Shown one piece after another: positions 40,358-49,726 of a stretch of 64,000 nucleotides of DNA; position 1 is the stretch's first letter, and every line of letters begins with the position of its first letter. Under the pieces are notes generated by a model. It saw only the letters and a list, made by a program, of their open reading frames with translations. It was not told where the DNA came from and made no database searches. Made by a program: the position numbers and the translations under genes. The stretch is from Verrucomicrobiota bacterium (lineage in GTDB: Bacteria; Verrucomicrobiota; Verrucomicrobiia; Limisphaerales; UBA11320): assembly GCA_016199985.1 (NCBI GenBank), contig JACQFQ010000069.1:78684-142683 (forward strand), written 5' to 3'.

Positions 40358-40391
40358 GAATGAAGAGCGGATCGACATTGAGCATGAAGTT

Positions 40392-43300
40392 ATGAGCACT
40401 CGGAAGGCAGCACTCATCGATCAGTTACGGGACCTTCTGGGCGAACTGGGCGGCCAGGACCTCAGCGGAGCGTCGCCGTCAACGTCGTTCCTTGACCTGG
40501 GCCTCGACTCGCTGTTCCTGACCCAGGCCGCATCGGGGATGAAGTCGCGCTTTGGAATCAAGATCACATTCCGACAGTTGCTGGAGACCCTCACCTCGAT
40601 CGACGCACTTGCGACTTATCTAGACGAGCAGCTGCCTTGCGCGGCGGCGACTCCGGAGGCGACGGCGTCGCAGGCCTTGCCCACGCCTGCGACGCCCGCG
40701 CCGGTTGCTCGCACCCAGCCCCCTCCGACAACCTGGCCGGTTCCTTCGCCCCCCACGCTCTCGGCCCAGTGCCAGGCGCAACAAATCCAACTTTCGGAAG
40801 GCATGCCCTTCGTCGCCGTGCAGGCGTCGCCGAATGGAGAGGACGCGCTCGAACGCATCGTGCAGGAGCAACTGCGGCTGATGGAGCAGCAACTCGCGCT
40901 GCTGAGACAGGGAAGTCCTCGACCGGTCGCCAACCTCGCGTCCGCCGTCACTCAAAGCGAATCCAGCGCACCGCCGCTCCATCAACATCCCTCCTCTCGC
41001 CACGAGAGCGCCTGTTTCACCCCGCAGGAGACATCGGCCGCGCCGCGAAACGCTCCACCACAGGCCGACGTCGCGGCGCCCCAGGCGGCGGCCGTCCCGT
41101 CCGCCGCCTCGGGTCACGGACCGTTCAAGCAAATCGACAAGACAGCGCGCGGAGGACTAACCGGCGCGCAGCAGTCGCATCTCGATTGGTTCATCCCTCG
41201 CTACCTGTCAAAATCTCCTCGCTCACGAGAATACACCGAGCGCTTCCGAAAACGCCTGGCCGATCCGCGAGCCGTGGCCGGGTTCAAGCAAAACTGGAAG
41301 GAGATGGTTTATCCCATCGTCAGCGCTTGCTCGTCGGGCGCAAATCTCTGGGACATCGACGGCAACAGATGGGTGGATGTCACGATGGGATTCGGCGTGG
41401 CATTGCTGGGACATTCGCCGGCCTTCATCACGGAGGCGATTCGCAAGCAGCTCGACGCGGGCGTGGAGATAGGGCCGCAGTCGCCGCTCGCCGGAGAGGT
41501 GGCCGAGCTGATCTGCGAGTTCACGGGCATGGAGCGCGTCACGTTCTGCAACACAGGATCCGAGGCCGTGATGGCGGCCCTGCGGATATGCCGCACAGCG
41601 ACCGGACGGCAGAAGATAGCGCTCTTCGCGGGCGCTTATCACGGCACCTTCGACGAGGTGCTGGTGAAAGGGGCGCGCGTGAAGGGAGAGCCAAAAACGC
41701 TGCCGATCGCTCCGGGGGTCGCGCCCAACTTGATCGAGTCCGTTGTGGTTCTCGACTACGGAACGCAGGAGTCGCTGGACTGGATCCGACAGCACGCCGA
41801 CTCGCTCGCCGCGGTCCTCGTGGAGACGGTCCAAAGCCGCCATCCCGATCTCCAACCCAAGGCGTTCCTGCAGGAGTTGCGGAGGATCACCGCCGCCGCC
41901 GAGACGCCGTTGATCTTCGATGAGGTGATCACCGGTTTCCGCTGCCATCCGGGCGGCGCCCAGCAGTATTTTGGGATCGAGGCGGATCTCGCCACGTACG
42001 GAAAAATCGTCGGAGGCGGGATGCCGTTCGGGTTCATCGCAGGGAAAAGCTGGTTGATGGACGCCTTCGACGGGGGCCAATGGCAATACGGGGACGACTC
42101 CTTCCCGCCGTCGGGAGTGACGTTCTTCGCAGGGACGTTTGTCCGGCACCCCCTCGCCATGGCGGCCGCGAAAGCGATGCTGCTCCATCTGCGCCAGGAG
42201 GGGCCGTCGCTACAGGCCACTCTGGCCCAGCGCACAGACCGGATGGTCGGCTCTCTCAACGATTACTTCATCCGCCACGAGGTCCCCCTGCGTCTGGAGC
42301 ACTTCACCAGCGTCTGGTATCCGCATTGGGGTCCGGAAGTGAAGCACGGCTCGCTGATCTTCTATCATCTGCGCGAAAAGGGTCTTCATATCTGGGAGGG
42401 ACGCCCCTGCTTCCTCTCCACGGCGCATACCGCGGAGGACGAAGCGTTCATTGAGCGCGCGTTCAAGCTCAGCGTCGCCGAGATGCAAAGCGGAGGCTTT
42501 CTGCCTGGAACCAGCGATCCTGAGGTCGCGCGGGAGGTCGAGGTCGCGCGTCAGGGCGCCTCGGCCGTCAACGAAGCAGGGAGCGTTCTTTCAGTTCTTC
42601 CTCATTCGAACACGCCCGCGCCCACCGCGTCGTCGACCGGATCACCGTCGACCGTCATCCCTCTGACGGAAGGCCAACAGGAAATGTGGCTCTCGGCCCA
42701 ACTGGATCCTGAGGCGTCGGGAACGTCCAACGCCTGCTGCGTGATTCACTTCGAAGGACCCGTGGACGCGAACGCGCTGGAGTCGGCGATCCAGCGCGCC
42801 GCGTCTCGTCACGAAGCCCTGCGCGCGACCTTTCTGGAGGACGGCTCAGGCATTCAGGTCAGGGCCGACATCGACGCGCGACTGGATCGACACGATCTGC
42901 GCAACGGTTCCGACTCGGATCGCGAAAGCGAGACCGCGCGGCTCCTTGAACGGGAGTCCTCGCGGCTTTTCAGCCTGAGCGACGGCCCGCTCTTCCACGC
43001 CTGCCTGATCGAGCAGACATCGGAACGAAGCGTTTTCGTGTTCACTCTGAACATGATCGCGTGCGACGGCTGGGGCATCAATGTGGTGTTGGAGGAGATC
43101 GGGGAGATTTACTCGGCGTTGAAGGAGAATCGTTCTCCCGAGCTGAAGCCCACGGTCCCGCTGCGGGCGTACGTGGAATGGTTGTCCGAGCCGGATCAAG
43201 TCGCCGCGGCGGCGGAATCCGAAGCGTTTTGGGCAACGAAGTTTCAATCGCTTCCCCGCCCTCTGGAGCTCCCGTTGTCCGGCCCGCGCCCGCGCTTTCG

Positions 43301-45179
43301 AACCGTCGCGGGCGCGAGGGAATCTCTGCGATGGGATCGGGCGTTCTGCCAGCGCATCCGGGACGCGGCCCGGGCGCATTCCAGCACCCCCTTCGGCGTC
43401 CTCTTCGCCGCGTATCAGTCGTGGTTGTCGAAGCTCACGGGCCAGGACGATCTCGTCATCGGCGTCCCCTTCGCCGGCCAATCGTCCATGGGACGGCCGT
43501 CCATCGTGAGCCAGTGCATCCACACGCTTCCCGTGCGGGCCGCGGTCGCCTCCGATCAATCGTTCGCCCAACTGCTTCGATCGCAGCGATCCCTCATCCT
43601 TGAGGCGCAGGAGAACTGGAATTGCTCCTTCGGAAAGATCGCGCAGAAGCTGGGCGTTGAGGACGACCCCGGTCGTCTGCCGCTGGTCTCCGTGTTGTTC
43701 AACATCGATCCTCCGATGACCGGAGTTCGATTCGCGGGCTTGAGCCACCACATCGCGTCCGGGCCCCGCGCGCACTTTCAATACGACCTGGGGCTGAATG
43801 TCGTGGATGAGGGCGACACGATGGTCGCTGAGCTGGATTACAACCGCGACCTGTTCGCTCCAGAGCGGATCGCCGCCTGGTTGAGCCACTTTCACGCGCT
43901 GCTGGAGGCCTCGCTGACAAATCCAGGGATTCTCATCACGGAGCTGCCGACGCCTCCGCGCGATGAGACGCGGCCGCAAGAGGCCAACACTCAGGCCAAG
44001 GCCCCCGGGGCTCGCGCCGATGGCGTTTGGGCGGAGCAGGGCCGGCCTCGCAGGGACCGCGTGGCGCCTCGCACAGCGACAGAGAAAGCGCTCGCGGGCA
44101 TTTGGTCCTCATTGCTTCAGCTGAGCAACGTGGGGATCCAAGACAACTTCTTCGAGCTGGGCGGCCGGTCGTTGAAGGCCGTGGCCTTGTTCGCGGAGAT
44201 CGAGCGGGCCTTTGGGAGAAAACTTCCGCTGGCGACGCTGTTGAAGGCGCCCACCATCGAGCAGCTCGCGGCCCGATTGGACGACAGAAGCTCCGCCGAT
44301 GCGACCGCGAGTTCGGAGTTATGGCGCTCGCTGGTGCCTATCCAGCGCCTCGGAGCCAAGCCCAACCTGTTTCTGGTTCACGGGGCCGGCGGCAACGTGC
44401 TGCTCTACCAGGCGCTCGCCGAACACCTCGCGCCGGACTACCCGCTCTTCGGACTGCAATCGCAGGGGCTCGACGGAAAGACGCCGCCTCTCCGAAGCAT
44501 TGAGGAGATGGCGACGTTGTATCTGAGCGAGATTCGACGCGTTCAGCCTCATGGCCCCTACTTCTTGGGCGGATACTGCCTGGGCGGAACCATCGCGTAC
44601 GAGATTGCCCAGCAGCTGCGCAAGGAAGGCGAGACGATCGCGCTCGTCGCCCTGCTCGACACGTACAACTTCGCGGTCATGAAGCATCCCAGCCCCACGC
44701 GACTGCTGCTGCAGAGGCTGAAGTTCCACCTGGGGAACTTCGCCCGGCTGAGACCGCGGGACATGCTGGCCTATCTGTCGGAGAAGCTTCGTGTCGCCCG
44801 CGACGGCGAGTGGACCAACCTGTTTCAGTCGACCTCGAACGCCAAACCGCGAGCGACCCCGGAAACGGAAACGGAAACGGCTCTGCGGGAGCCTGCGGTC
44901 CAGGAGAGCAATGACAACGCGTGCCTGGCCTACAGGCCGAAGCCCTACGCCGGCGTCCTCACGCTGTTCCGCCCGGAAGTAAACTATGACTTCTACCCGG
45001 ATCCGTTGATGGGCTGGGGAGACCTGGCGAAAGGAGGAATCCGGACGATGGAGCTGCTCGTGAATCCTCACGCTATGCTCGTGGAGCCCTTCGTGCAGGA
45101 GCTTGCCGTGTTGATCAAGTCGAGGGTCGACGCCGGGCTTGCGGCATCGGCGAGCAACGCGCTCCGCAAGGCGGCCTGA
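40392..45179 (+). CDS. Hybrid NRPS-PKS: ACP-aminotransferase-C-PCP-TE
   Basis: ACP: FLDLGLDSLFLTQA; class III aminotransferase (GSAM-like): VTFCNTGSEAVMAALRICRTATGRQKIALFAGAYHGTFDEV, FDEVITGFRCHPGG, ATYGKIVGGGMPFGF; C: PLTEGQQEMWLSAQL...NMIACDGWGINVVLEEI; PCP: NFFELGGRSLKAVAL; TE: FLVHGAGGNVLLYQALAEHL...GGYCLGGTIAYEIA. ORF can also start at 40323. Confidence 0.95.
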   Translation: MSTRKAALIDQLRDLLGELGGQDLSGASPSTSFLDLGLDSLFLTQAASGMKSRFGIKITFRQLLETLTSIDALATYLDEQLPCAAATPEATASQALPTPATPAPVARTQPPPTTWPVPSPPTLSAQCQAQQIQLSEGMPFVAVQASPNGEDALERIVQEQLRLMEQQLALLRQGSPRPVANLASAVTQSESSAPPLHQHPSSRHESACFTPQETSAAPRNAPPQADVAAPQAAAVPSAASGHGPFKQIDKTARGGLTGAQQSHLDWFIPRYLSKSPRSREYTERFRKRLADPRAVAGFKQNWKEMVYPIVSACSSGANLWDIDGNRWVDVTMGFGVALLGHSPAFITEAIRKQLDAGVEIGPQSPLAGEVAELICEFTGMERVTFCNTGSEAVMAALRICRTATGRQKIALFAGAYHGTFDEVLVKGARVKGEPKTLPIAPGVAPNLIESVVVLDYGTQESLDWIRQHADSLAAVLVETVQSRHPDLQPKAFLQELRRITAAAETPLIFDEVITGFRCHPGGAQQYFGIEADLATYGKIVGGGMPFGFIAGKSWLMDAFDGGQWQYGDDSFPPSGVTFFAGTFVRHPLAMAAAKAMLLHLRQEGPSLQATLAQRTDRMVGSLNDYFIRHEVPLRLEHFTSVWYPHWGPEVKHGSLIFYHLREKGLHIWEGRPCFLSTAHTAEDEAFIERAFKLSVAEMQSGGFLPGTSDPEVAREVEVARQGASAVNEAGSVLSVLPHSNTPAPTASSTGSPSTVIPLTEGQQEMWLSAQLDPEASGTSNACCVIHFEGPVDANALESAIQRAASRHEALRATFLEDGSGIQVRADIDARLDRHDLRNGSDSDRESETARLLERESSRLFSLSDGPLFHACLIEQTSERSVFVFTLNMIACDGWGINVVLEEIGEIYSALKENRSPELKPTVPLRAYVEWLSEPDQVAAAAESEAFWATKFQSLPRPLELPLSGPRPRFRTVAGARESLRWDRAFCQRIRDAARAHSSTPFGVLFAAYQSWLSKLTGQDDLVIGVPFAGQSSMGRPSIVSQCIHTLPVRAAVASDQSFAQLLRSQRSLILEAQENWNCSFGKIAQKLGVEDDPGRLPLVSVLFNIDPPMTGVRFAGLSHHIASGPRAHFQYDLGLNVVDEGDTMVAELDYNRDLFAPERIAAWLSHFHALLEASLTNPGILITELPTPPRDETRPQEANTQAKAPGARADGVWAEQGRPRRDRVAPRTATEKALAGIWSSLLQLSNVGIQDNFFELGGRSLKAVALFAEIERAFGRKLPLATLLKAPTIEQLAARLDDRSSADATASSELWRSLVPIQRLGAKPNLFLVHGAGGNVLLYQALAEHLAPDYPLFGLQSQGLDGKTPPLRSIEEMATLYLSEIRRVQPHGPYFLGGYCLGGTIAYEIAQQLRKEGETIALVALLDTYNFAVMKHPSPTRLLLQRLKFHLGNFARLRPRDMLAYLSEKLRVARDGEWTNLFQSTSNAKPRATPETETETALREPAVQESNDNACLAYRPKPYAGVLTLFRPEVNYDFYPDPLMGWGDLAKGGIRTMELLVNPHAMLVEPFVQELAVLIKSRVDAGLAASASNALRKAA

Positions 45180-45419
45180 GCGATCCGAACGGCCCCTTGC
45201 TCGGAGATTGTCTTCCAGCGCTGGCGATAGGCGTCCGACCATGGCGAAGCCGCGGCAAGGATGGATGGCAAGCCCATGAACAGCTGAGCGAACCGCGATG
45301 GTTTCATGAAGCGCGGAGGTCTCACGGCTCAGCCAGCTACAACGGCGGGCGCGACGTCCGACGCCACTGACGATTTTCTCCTTCATCCCTCGCCTCCCCT
45401 TTCCCATAGTCCGCAACGA

Positions 45420-46394
45420 ATGAACGTTCTGATCACCGGGGGCGCCGGTTATATCGGCTCGGTATGCGCGGAACTTTTTCTCAATGAAGGACACTGCGTC
45501 ACGGTGTACGACAATCTGGTCGAGGGCCACCGACAGGCCGTCGATGCCCGCGCGGAGCTCGTCGTCGGCGACTGCCTGGACCGGGAGTTGCTCGCTCAAA
45601 CCCTCCGCAAGCGCCAGATCGAAGCAGTGATCCATTTCGCGGCCTTCGCCCTCGTGGGAGAGTCGATGCAATTCCCTGGAAAGTATTTCCTCAACAACAC
45701 GGTCGGCGCGCAATCGGTGCTCGACGCCTGCGTCGCCGCCAACGCGAGAAAAATAATCTTTAGCTCCACTTGCGCCACCTACGGCGCGCCCGAGTCGGAG
45801 GCCCTCGACGAGTCGCATCCTCAACGCCCGGTGAATCCGTATGGCGAATCCAAGCTCCTCGTCGAGCGGATGCTGCCGTGGTACGAAAAGATCCACGGAC
45901 TCGAGTTCGTCGCTCTTCGATACTTCAACGCCGCGGGGGCGAGCGAAGCGTTCGGCGAGCATCACCGCGTCGAAACGCACCTGATTCCCAACGTGCTGAA
46001 GGTGGCGCTGGGGCAGTCGCAACAATGCTCCGTCTTCGGATCCGACTATCCCACGCCCGACGGCAGCTGCGTGCGGGATTATGTTCATGTGCGGGATCTC
46101 GCGGCCGCGCATCTCCTCGCGTTGGAGCGAGGAAAAAGCGGCTTCTACAATCTGGGAACCGGGACGGGGTATTCCGTTCTGGAGGTGATTCGAGCGTGCG
46201 AGAAGGTCGGCGGCCGCAAGATTCCCTTCTCCCTGCAGCCGCGTCGCCCCGGAGATCCGGCGAAGCTCGTCGCGGCGCCGAAGAAGGCGTTCGAAGAATT
46301 GCGATGGGCTCCGCGGCTTTCAAGTCTCGAGCAGATCGTGTCGACCGCGTGGGACTGGCATCTGCGACACCCCTCGGGCTACGTCACTCGATGA
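45420..46394 (+). CDS. galE: UDP-glucose 4-epimerase
   Basis: MNVLITGGAGYIGSVCAELFLNEGHCVTVYDNL...FSSTCATYGAPE...NPYGESKLLVERML...LRYFNAAGAS...RDYVHVRDLAAAHLLAL. Confidence 0.93.
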   Translation: MNVLITGGAGYIGSVCAELFLNEGHCVTVYDNLVEGHRQAVDARAELVVGDCLDRELLAQTLRKRQIEAVIHFAAFALVGESMQFPGKYFLNNTVGAQSVLDACVAANARKIIFSSTCATYGAPESEALDESHPQRPVNPYGESKLLVERMLPWYEKIHGLEFVALRYFNAAGASEAFGEHHRVETHLIPNVLKVALGQSQQCSVFGSDYPTPDGSCVRDYVHVRDLAAAHLLALERGKSGFYNLGTGTGYSVLEVIRACEKVGGRKIPFSLQPRRPGDPAKLVAAPKKAFEELRWAPRLSSLEQIVSTAWDWHLRHPSGYVTR

Positions 46395-48552
46395 CGAACC
46401 AATCCATGCTCTGGCCCGCGGCCTGAACCGGGACGTCGATCGAGTAATCGCGGTTCAATCCGACCCGCTTCGGCGCCTGGCCTTGATGGCGGACGCGGGC
46501 TGACTCGCGCAAGCCTGTGTAATAAAGATTCACGCGAAGCGTCTTCGTCACCGGCTGATCCAGGGGGTTGAACACCACCAGAAGGCCCTTCTCCTTGAGG
46601 CTCGGATTGACATGCAGCATCCAGTCGAGGTCGCGGGCGTCCGCTCTCCGTCCATGCACGAGGTCGCTCTCCAGAATGTCGCGGTGGGCCTTGAACCAAT
46701 CGACCTTCGCTTTCACCATGCTTCGCGCGCGATCGGTGTCGTAGAGACGCGGTCCGCGATAGCACGCCTGCACGCCCAGGCCCAGGTTGCTCTCGATCAT
46801 CCGCGCGTAGTGGTCCAGGTGCTGGTCCAGAGGCTCGATGGTCGCCGCGCCGCCGCCGCCCTGATACTCCGTCAGGGGAACAAACATCCAACCCATGCTC
46901 GGGAGCTTCTGCCAGGTTCCGTCGTAAATATTCTGGCGGGTGTGGATGACCTGCTGCTCGCGCGGGAGCGACCAGTTCACCTCGCGGTATCCCATCCCGG
47001 TCTTGGTCGATCCGGAGAGAAAATAGTGATCCGGCACGTTGAGGTAGACGCCCTGGGCGCGGCACCAGCGATAGAAACCGTCGATCTCGCTCCACTGGGC
47101 CCAGCGGGAATCCGCAAGCCCGTGATGCCCCGGATGCGACTCGCTGGCGCAGGGGTCGCCGGGATAAGAGCCATCGTGCTCAAGGAGAGTGAAGCCGCTC
47201 TCGCGATGAAACGCGTAAAGCCGCCTGAAGTAGTTCGTGCCCCATCGGCTTTGCAGGCAAGGCGAATTCCCGAACACCGGCTTCTCGCCGGGCGGCATCA
47301 CCACGTCGTTTCCACCGCCCACGCTCCGCGACGCCAGCAACGAATAGCTGCCGATCTCGATTCCCTTCGACCGCGCGTAAGCGGAAAAGCTCTTCGCCTT
47401 TTCCAGCGTGGCGGGCTTCTCGCTCTCCATGTCAAAGCCGCTGCCGAAGCTGAGGATCAGCATTTCGAAGCCGACGGCCGCGCATTGGTTGATCGCGTTC
47501 GTGACCGCCTCTCCCTTCGAGGAGACGAGGTGCATCATGATCGGATTCTCCGTGGCCCAGGGCGCGATGACGCGGTACATCCTGCGAACCGCCAGGCCGC
47601 CTCGCTCACGATCGGTGCTGTCGAAGGGAAGCACCCAGGCGCGAAACGACTCAAAGACTCCGCCTGCCGGCAAGTCCTGCGCGGGTCCGAGGTCCGGGCC
47701 GATGTCGAGCAGGCAGGGCGTTTTCTTCTCGTAATTGACCTGCGAGTGGAAGTCGGGATCCGGAAGCCATCGGAACGATCGACGGTTCGCGCCGGACGCC
47801 ATCATCCCGCCGAAGGACATGTCGGTTTCCACATGGATGTTTGGCGGCGTGCGGCCCTCGCTCAACTCGTCCACCTCGGACGCCCGCTCCACCACCGCAA
47901 GGCTCTCGCTGGAAAACCGGTCGAGCCGCACGGTCTTGTCTGTCGCGTTCGACACGGTGATCCACTTGGAATAGCACGGCAAACCGTCATAGAGCTCGTA
48001 GTGCACCGAGACGCGAACCCCGATGGCATCCCCGCCCTTCGCGTTGTCGGGCCCCGTAAAGTCGAGGCGAAGCGCGACGCCCGGCGGCGGCCATTTGGCG
48101 TCGGGCGAGTGGTGTCGCGTCTGCTTCCAGGACATCCGCTCCTGGATTTTGCCCAGTTCGAATCCCGTGAGCCGGAAAGCGGCAGGATCCGCGCGCAGCC
48201 GCTGAATCCACTCCGGACGAAGGAACGCGTAGTTGGGCTGTCCCTTGAGCCCGCCGACCTCAAAGCGCTTGCCGTCGATCTCGACGATCGCCTCGGGCTT
48301 CACGCCCCGCGCGAGCGACTCGCCCGTGACCAGGTTGTCGAGAGCCACGGTCGCGGCGTTGGGCGAGAGCCGGATCACGCGACGGATCAACCCGTTGTTC
48401 AACTCGACCTGACCGCGATCTCGGGCGATTTCCACCCGCGCCTTGAACGACGAGGGATCGATCAGCCAGTCCGGCGGTTGGCCCGCGCCCGCCTCGCCTG
48501 CGACAGCCGCCAACACAGCGCAGATGAGAGCGCGCTTTGATGTTTTGAGCAT
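46384..48552 (-). CDS. Secreted putative glycoside hydrolase (alpha-galactosidase-like TIM barrel)
   Basis: MLKTSKRALICAVLAAVAGEAGAG signal; LLILSFGSGFDMES..., YLNVPDHYFLSGSTKTGMGYREVNWSLPREQQVIHTRQNIYDGTWQ..., DWMLHVNPSLKEKGLLVVFNPLDQPVTKTLRVNLYYTGL architecture of large secreted GH-like proteins. Confidence 0.6.
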   Translation of the reverse strand: MLKTSKRALICAVLAAVAGEAGAGQPPDWLIDPSSFKARVEIARDRGQVELNNGLIRRVIRLSPNAATVALDNLVTGESLARGVKPEAIVEIDGKRFEVGGLKGQPNYAFLRPEWIQRLRADPAAFRLTGFELGKIQERMSWKQTRHHSPDAKWPPPGVALRLDFTGPDNAKGGDAIGVRVSVHYELYDGLPCYSKWITVSNATDKTVRLDRFSSESLAVVERASEVDELSEGRTPPNIHVETDMSFGGMMASGANRRSFRWLPDPDFHSQVNYEKKTPCLLDIGPDLGPAQDLPAGGVFESFRAWVLPFDSTDRERGGLAVRRMYRVIAPWATENPIMMHLVSSKGEAVTNAINQCAAVGFEMLILSFGSGFDMESEKPATLEKAKSFSAYARSKGIEIGSYSLLASRSVGGGNDVVMPPGEKPVFGNSPCLQSRWGTNYFRRLYAFHRESGFTLLEHDGSYPGDPCASESHPGHHGLADSRWAQWSEIDGFYRWCRAQGVYLNVPDHYFLSGSTKTGMGYREVNWSLPREQQVIHTRQNIYDGTWQKLPSMGWMFVPLTEYQGGGGAATIEPLDQHLDHYARMIESNLGLGVQACYRGPRLYDTDRARSMVKAKVDWFKAHRDILESDLVHGRRADARDLDWMLHVNPSLKEKGLLVVFNPLDQPVTKTLRVNLYYTGLRESARVRHQGQAPKRVGLNRDYSIDVPVQAAGQSMDWFVIE

Positions 48553-48679
48553 AGGGCAGATTTCGACTCGGCCGGAGGCCAGGGAATTCAAAAGCGCTGA
48601 GGAGCGCGTCGCTCCGACAGGTCGCGATGCCATCAGGACTCCGTTGACTGCTCTCCTCCCTTCGCCCTAAAACCATCGC

Positions 48680-49696
48680 ATGACCAAGCCGAGGCTGGAT
48701 TTAAAGCTGATCGAGAAGATCCGATCGCTTCCCGACAAGGAGCTCGGACGACTGTTGCGTCGCAGCCGGGATTTCGCGCGGAAGGGAAAAACCAAGACCG
48801 TTCCGCGGATGGCGCCTCGCTGGACGCCTGAGGAAACAGCGCTGCTGGGAACGCGACCCGACAAGGAGCTCGCGCGTCTCTTGGACCGCACCGTCACGAG
48901 CGTCTCCCTGCGGCGGTCGCGCCTGAAAATCCCCTGCCTCAATCCGTCCCGCCGGAGTTGGACAGAAAAGGAACAACTGATGCTCGGGAAGATGCCGGAC
49001 GCCCAGATCGCCAAACGCCTGAACCTCCCGGAAGCGCGCGTTCGGAGCTATCGTGAGAGGAGGCACGTCCCGGTGTTTGACCGCAAGCTTCATAGTTGGA
49101 ATCCCGCGGATGACAAACTGCTCGGAAGATTTCGCGACGAGGAGCTGGCGAAGCGATTCGGGGTCAGCGTCAACGCGATCAAGCACCGACGCTCCCGTCT
49201 GGGGGTCTACACGCCGAGAAAGCTGCGTCGTCGCCAGCGCACGCAACGCCCCTGGACTCCGGCGGAAATCGCTCTTCTGGGCCAGGTCAACGATCGCGTG
49301 CTCGCCAAACGCATCGGCAGATGGGTTCACTTCGTGCGATGGAAGCGCGAGGAGCTGGGCATCACGACGCCATTTCGCAAAAGATGGCGACCCGAGGAGG
49401 ACCGGTGGCTGGGCAAAGTCTCCGACTCCGAGATCGCCCGCCGGACGGGCCGGTCGGTGGAGGCCGTCTCCCTGCGCCGCCTCAAGCTGAAGCGCTCGCC
49501 CGTTAAGGCGCCCGCGCGCCGATGGAGCCGTGGCGAGGATCGGCTGCTCGGCGCCGCCCCCGACGCCGTCATTGCCAGGCGCCTGAAGATTCCTGTGCTG
49601 ATGGTCAACGGGCGTCGGCGGTTTCTCTGTCGTCGAGCCTGGGAACCGCCTGAGCGACCGCGCGCCAGAAAGTCGGCCCGAAAAAGTCCGTGCTGA
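48680..49696 (+). CDS. Tandem Myb/SANT-like HTH repeat protein (six repeats), probable DNA-binding protein
   Basis: Trp-led repeats at residues 48, 94, 140, 192, 236 and 282: RWTPEETALLGTRPDKELARLLDRTVTSVSLRRSRLKI / SWTEKEQLMLGKMPDAQIAKRLNLPEARVRSYRERR / SWNPADDKLLGRFRDEELAKRFGVSVNAIKHRRSRLGV / PWTPAEIALLGQVNDRVLAKRIGRWVHFVRWKREELGI / RWRPEEDRWLGKVSDSEIARRTGRSVEAVSLRRLKL / RWSRGEDRLLGAAPDAVIARRLKIPVLMVNGRRR. Confidence 0.8.
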   Translation: MTKPRLDLKLIEKIRSLPDKELGRLLRRSRDFARKGKTKTVPRMAPRWTPEETALLGTRPDKELARLLDRTVTSVSLRRSRLKIPCLNPSRRSWTEKEQLMLGKMPDAQIAKRLNLPEARVRSYRERRHVPVFDRKLHSWNPADDKLLGRFRDEELAKRFGVSVNAIKHRRSRLGVYTPRKLRRRQRTQRPWTPAEIALLGQVNDRVLAKRIGRWVHFVRWKREELGITTPFRKRWRPEEDRWLGKVSDSEIARRTGRSVEAVSLRRLKLKRSPVKAPARRWSRGEDRLLGAAPDAVIARRLKIPVLMVNGRRRFLCRRAWEPPERPRARKSARKSPC

Positions 49697-49726
49697 AGCC
49701 CGACCGCGCTGTTACAACCTCGGCCC

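Noticed and set aside
44860-44883. GGAAAC hexamer tandem repeat
   Set aside because: Short in-frame low-complexity stretch (TETET) in the linker of the TE region; no regulatory meaning evident.
46612-48540. 642-aa plus-strand ORF opposite the GH-like gene
   Set aside because: Antisense shadow ORF; the minus frame has a signal peptide and coherent protein.
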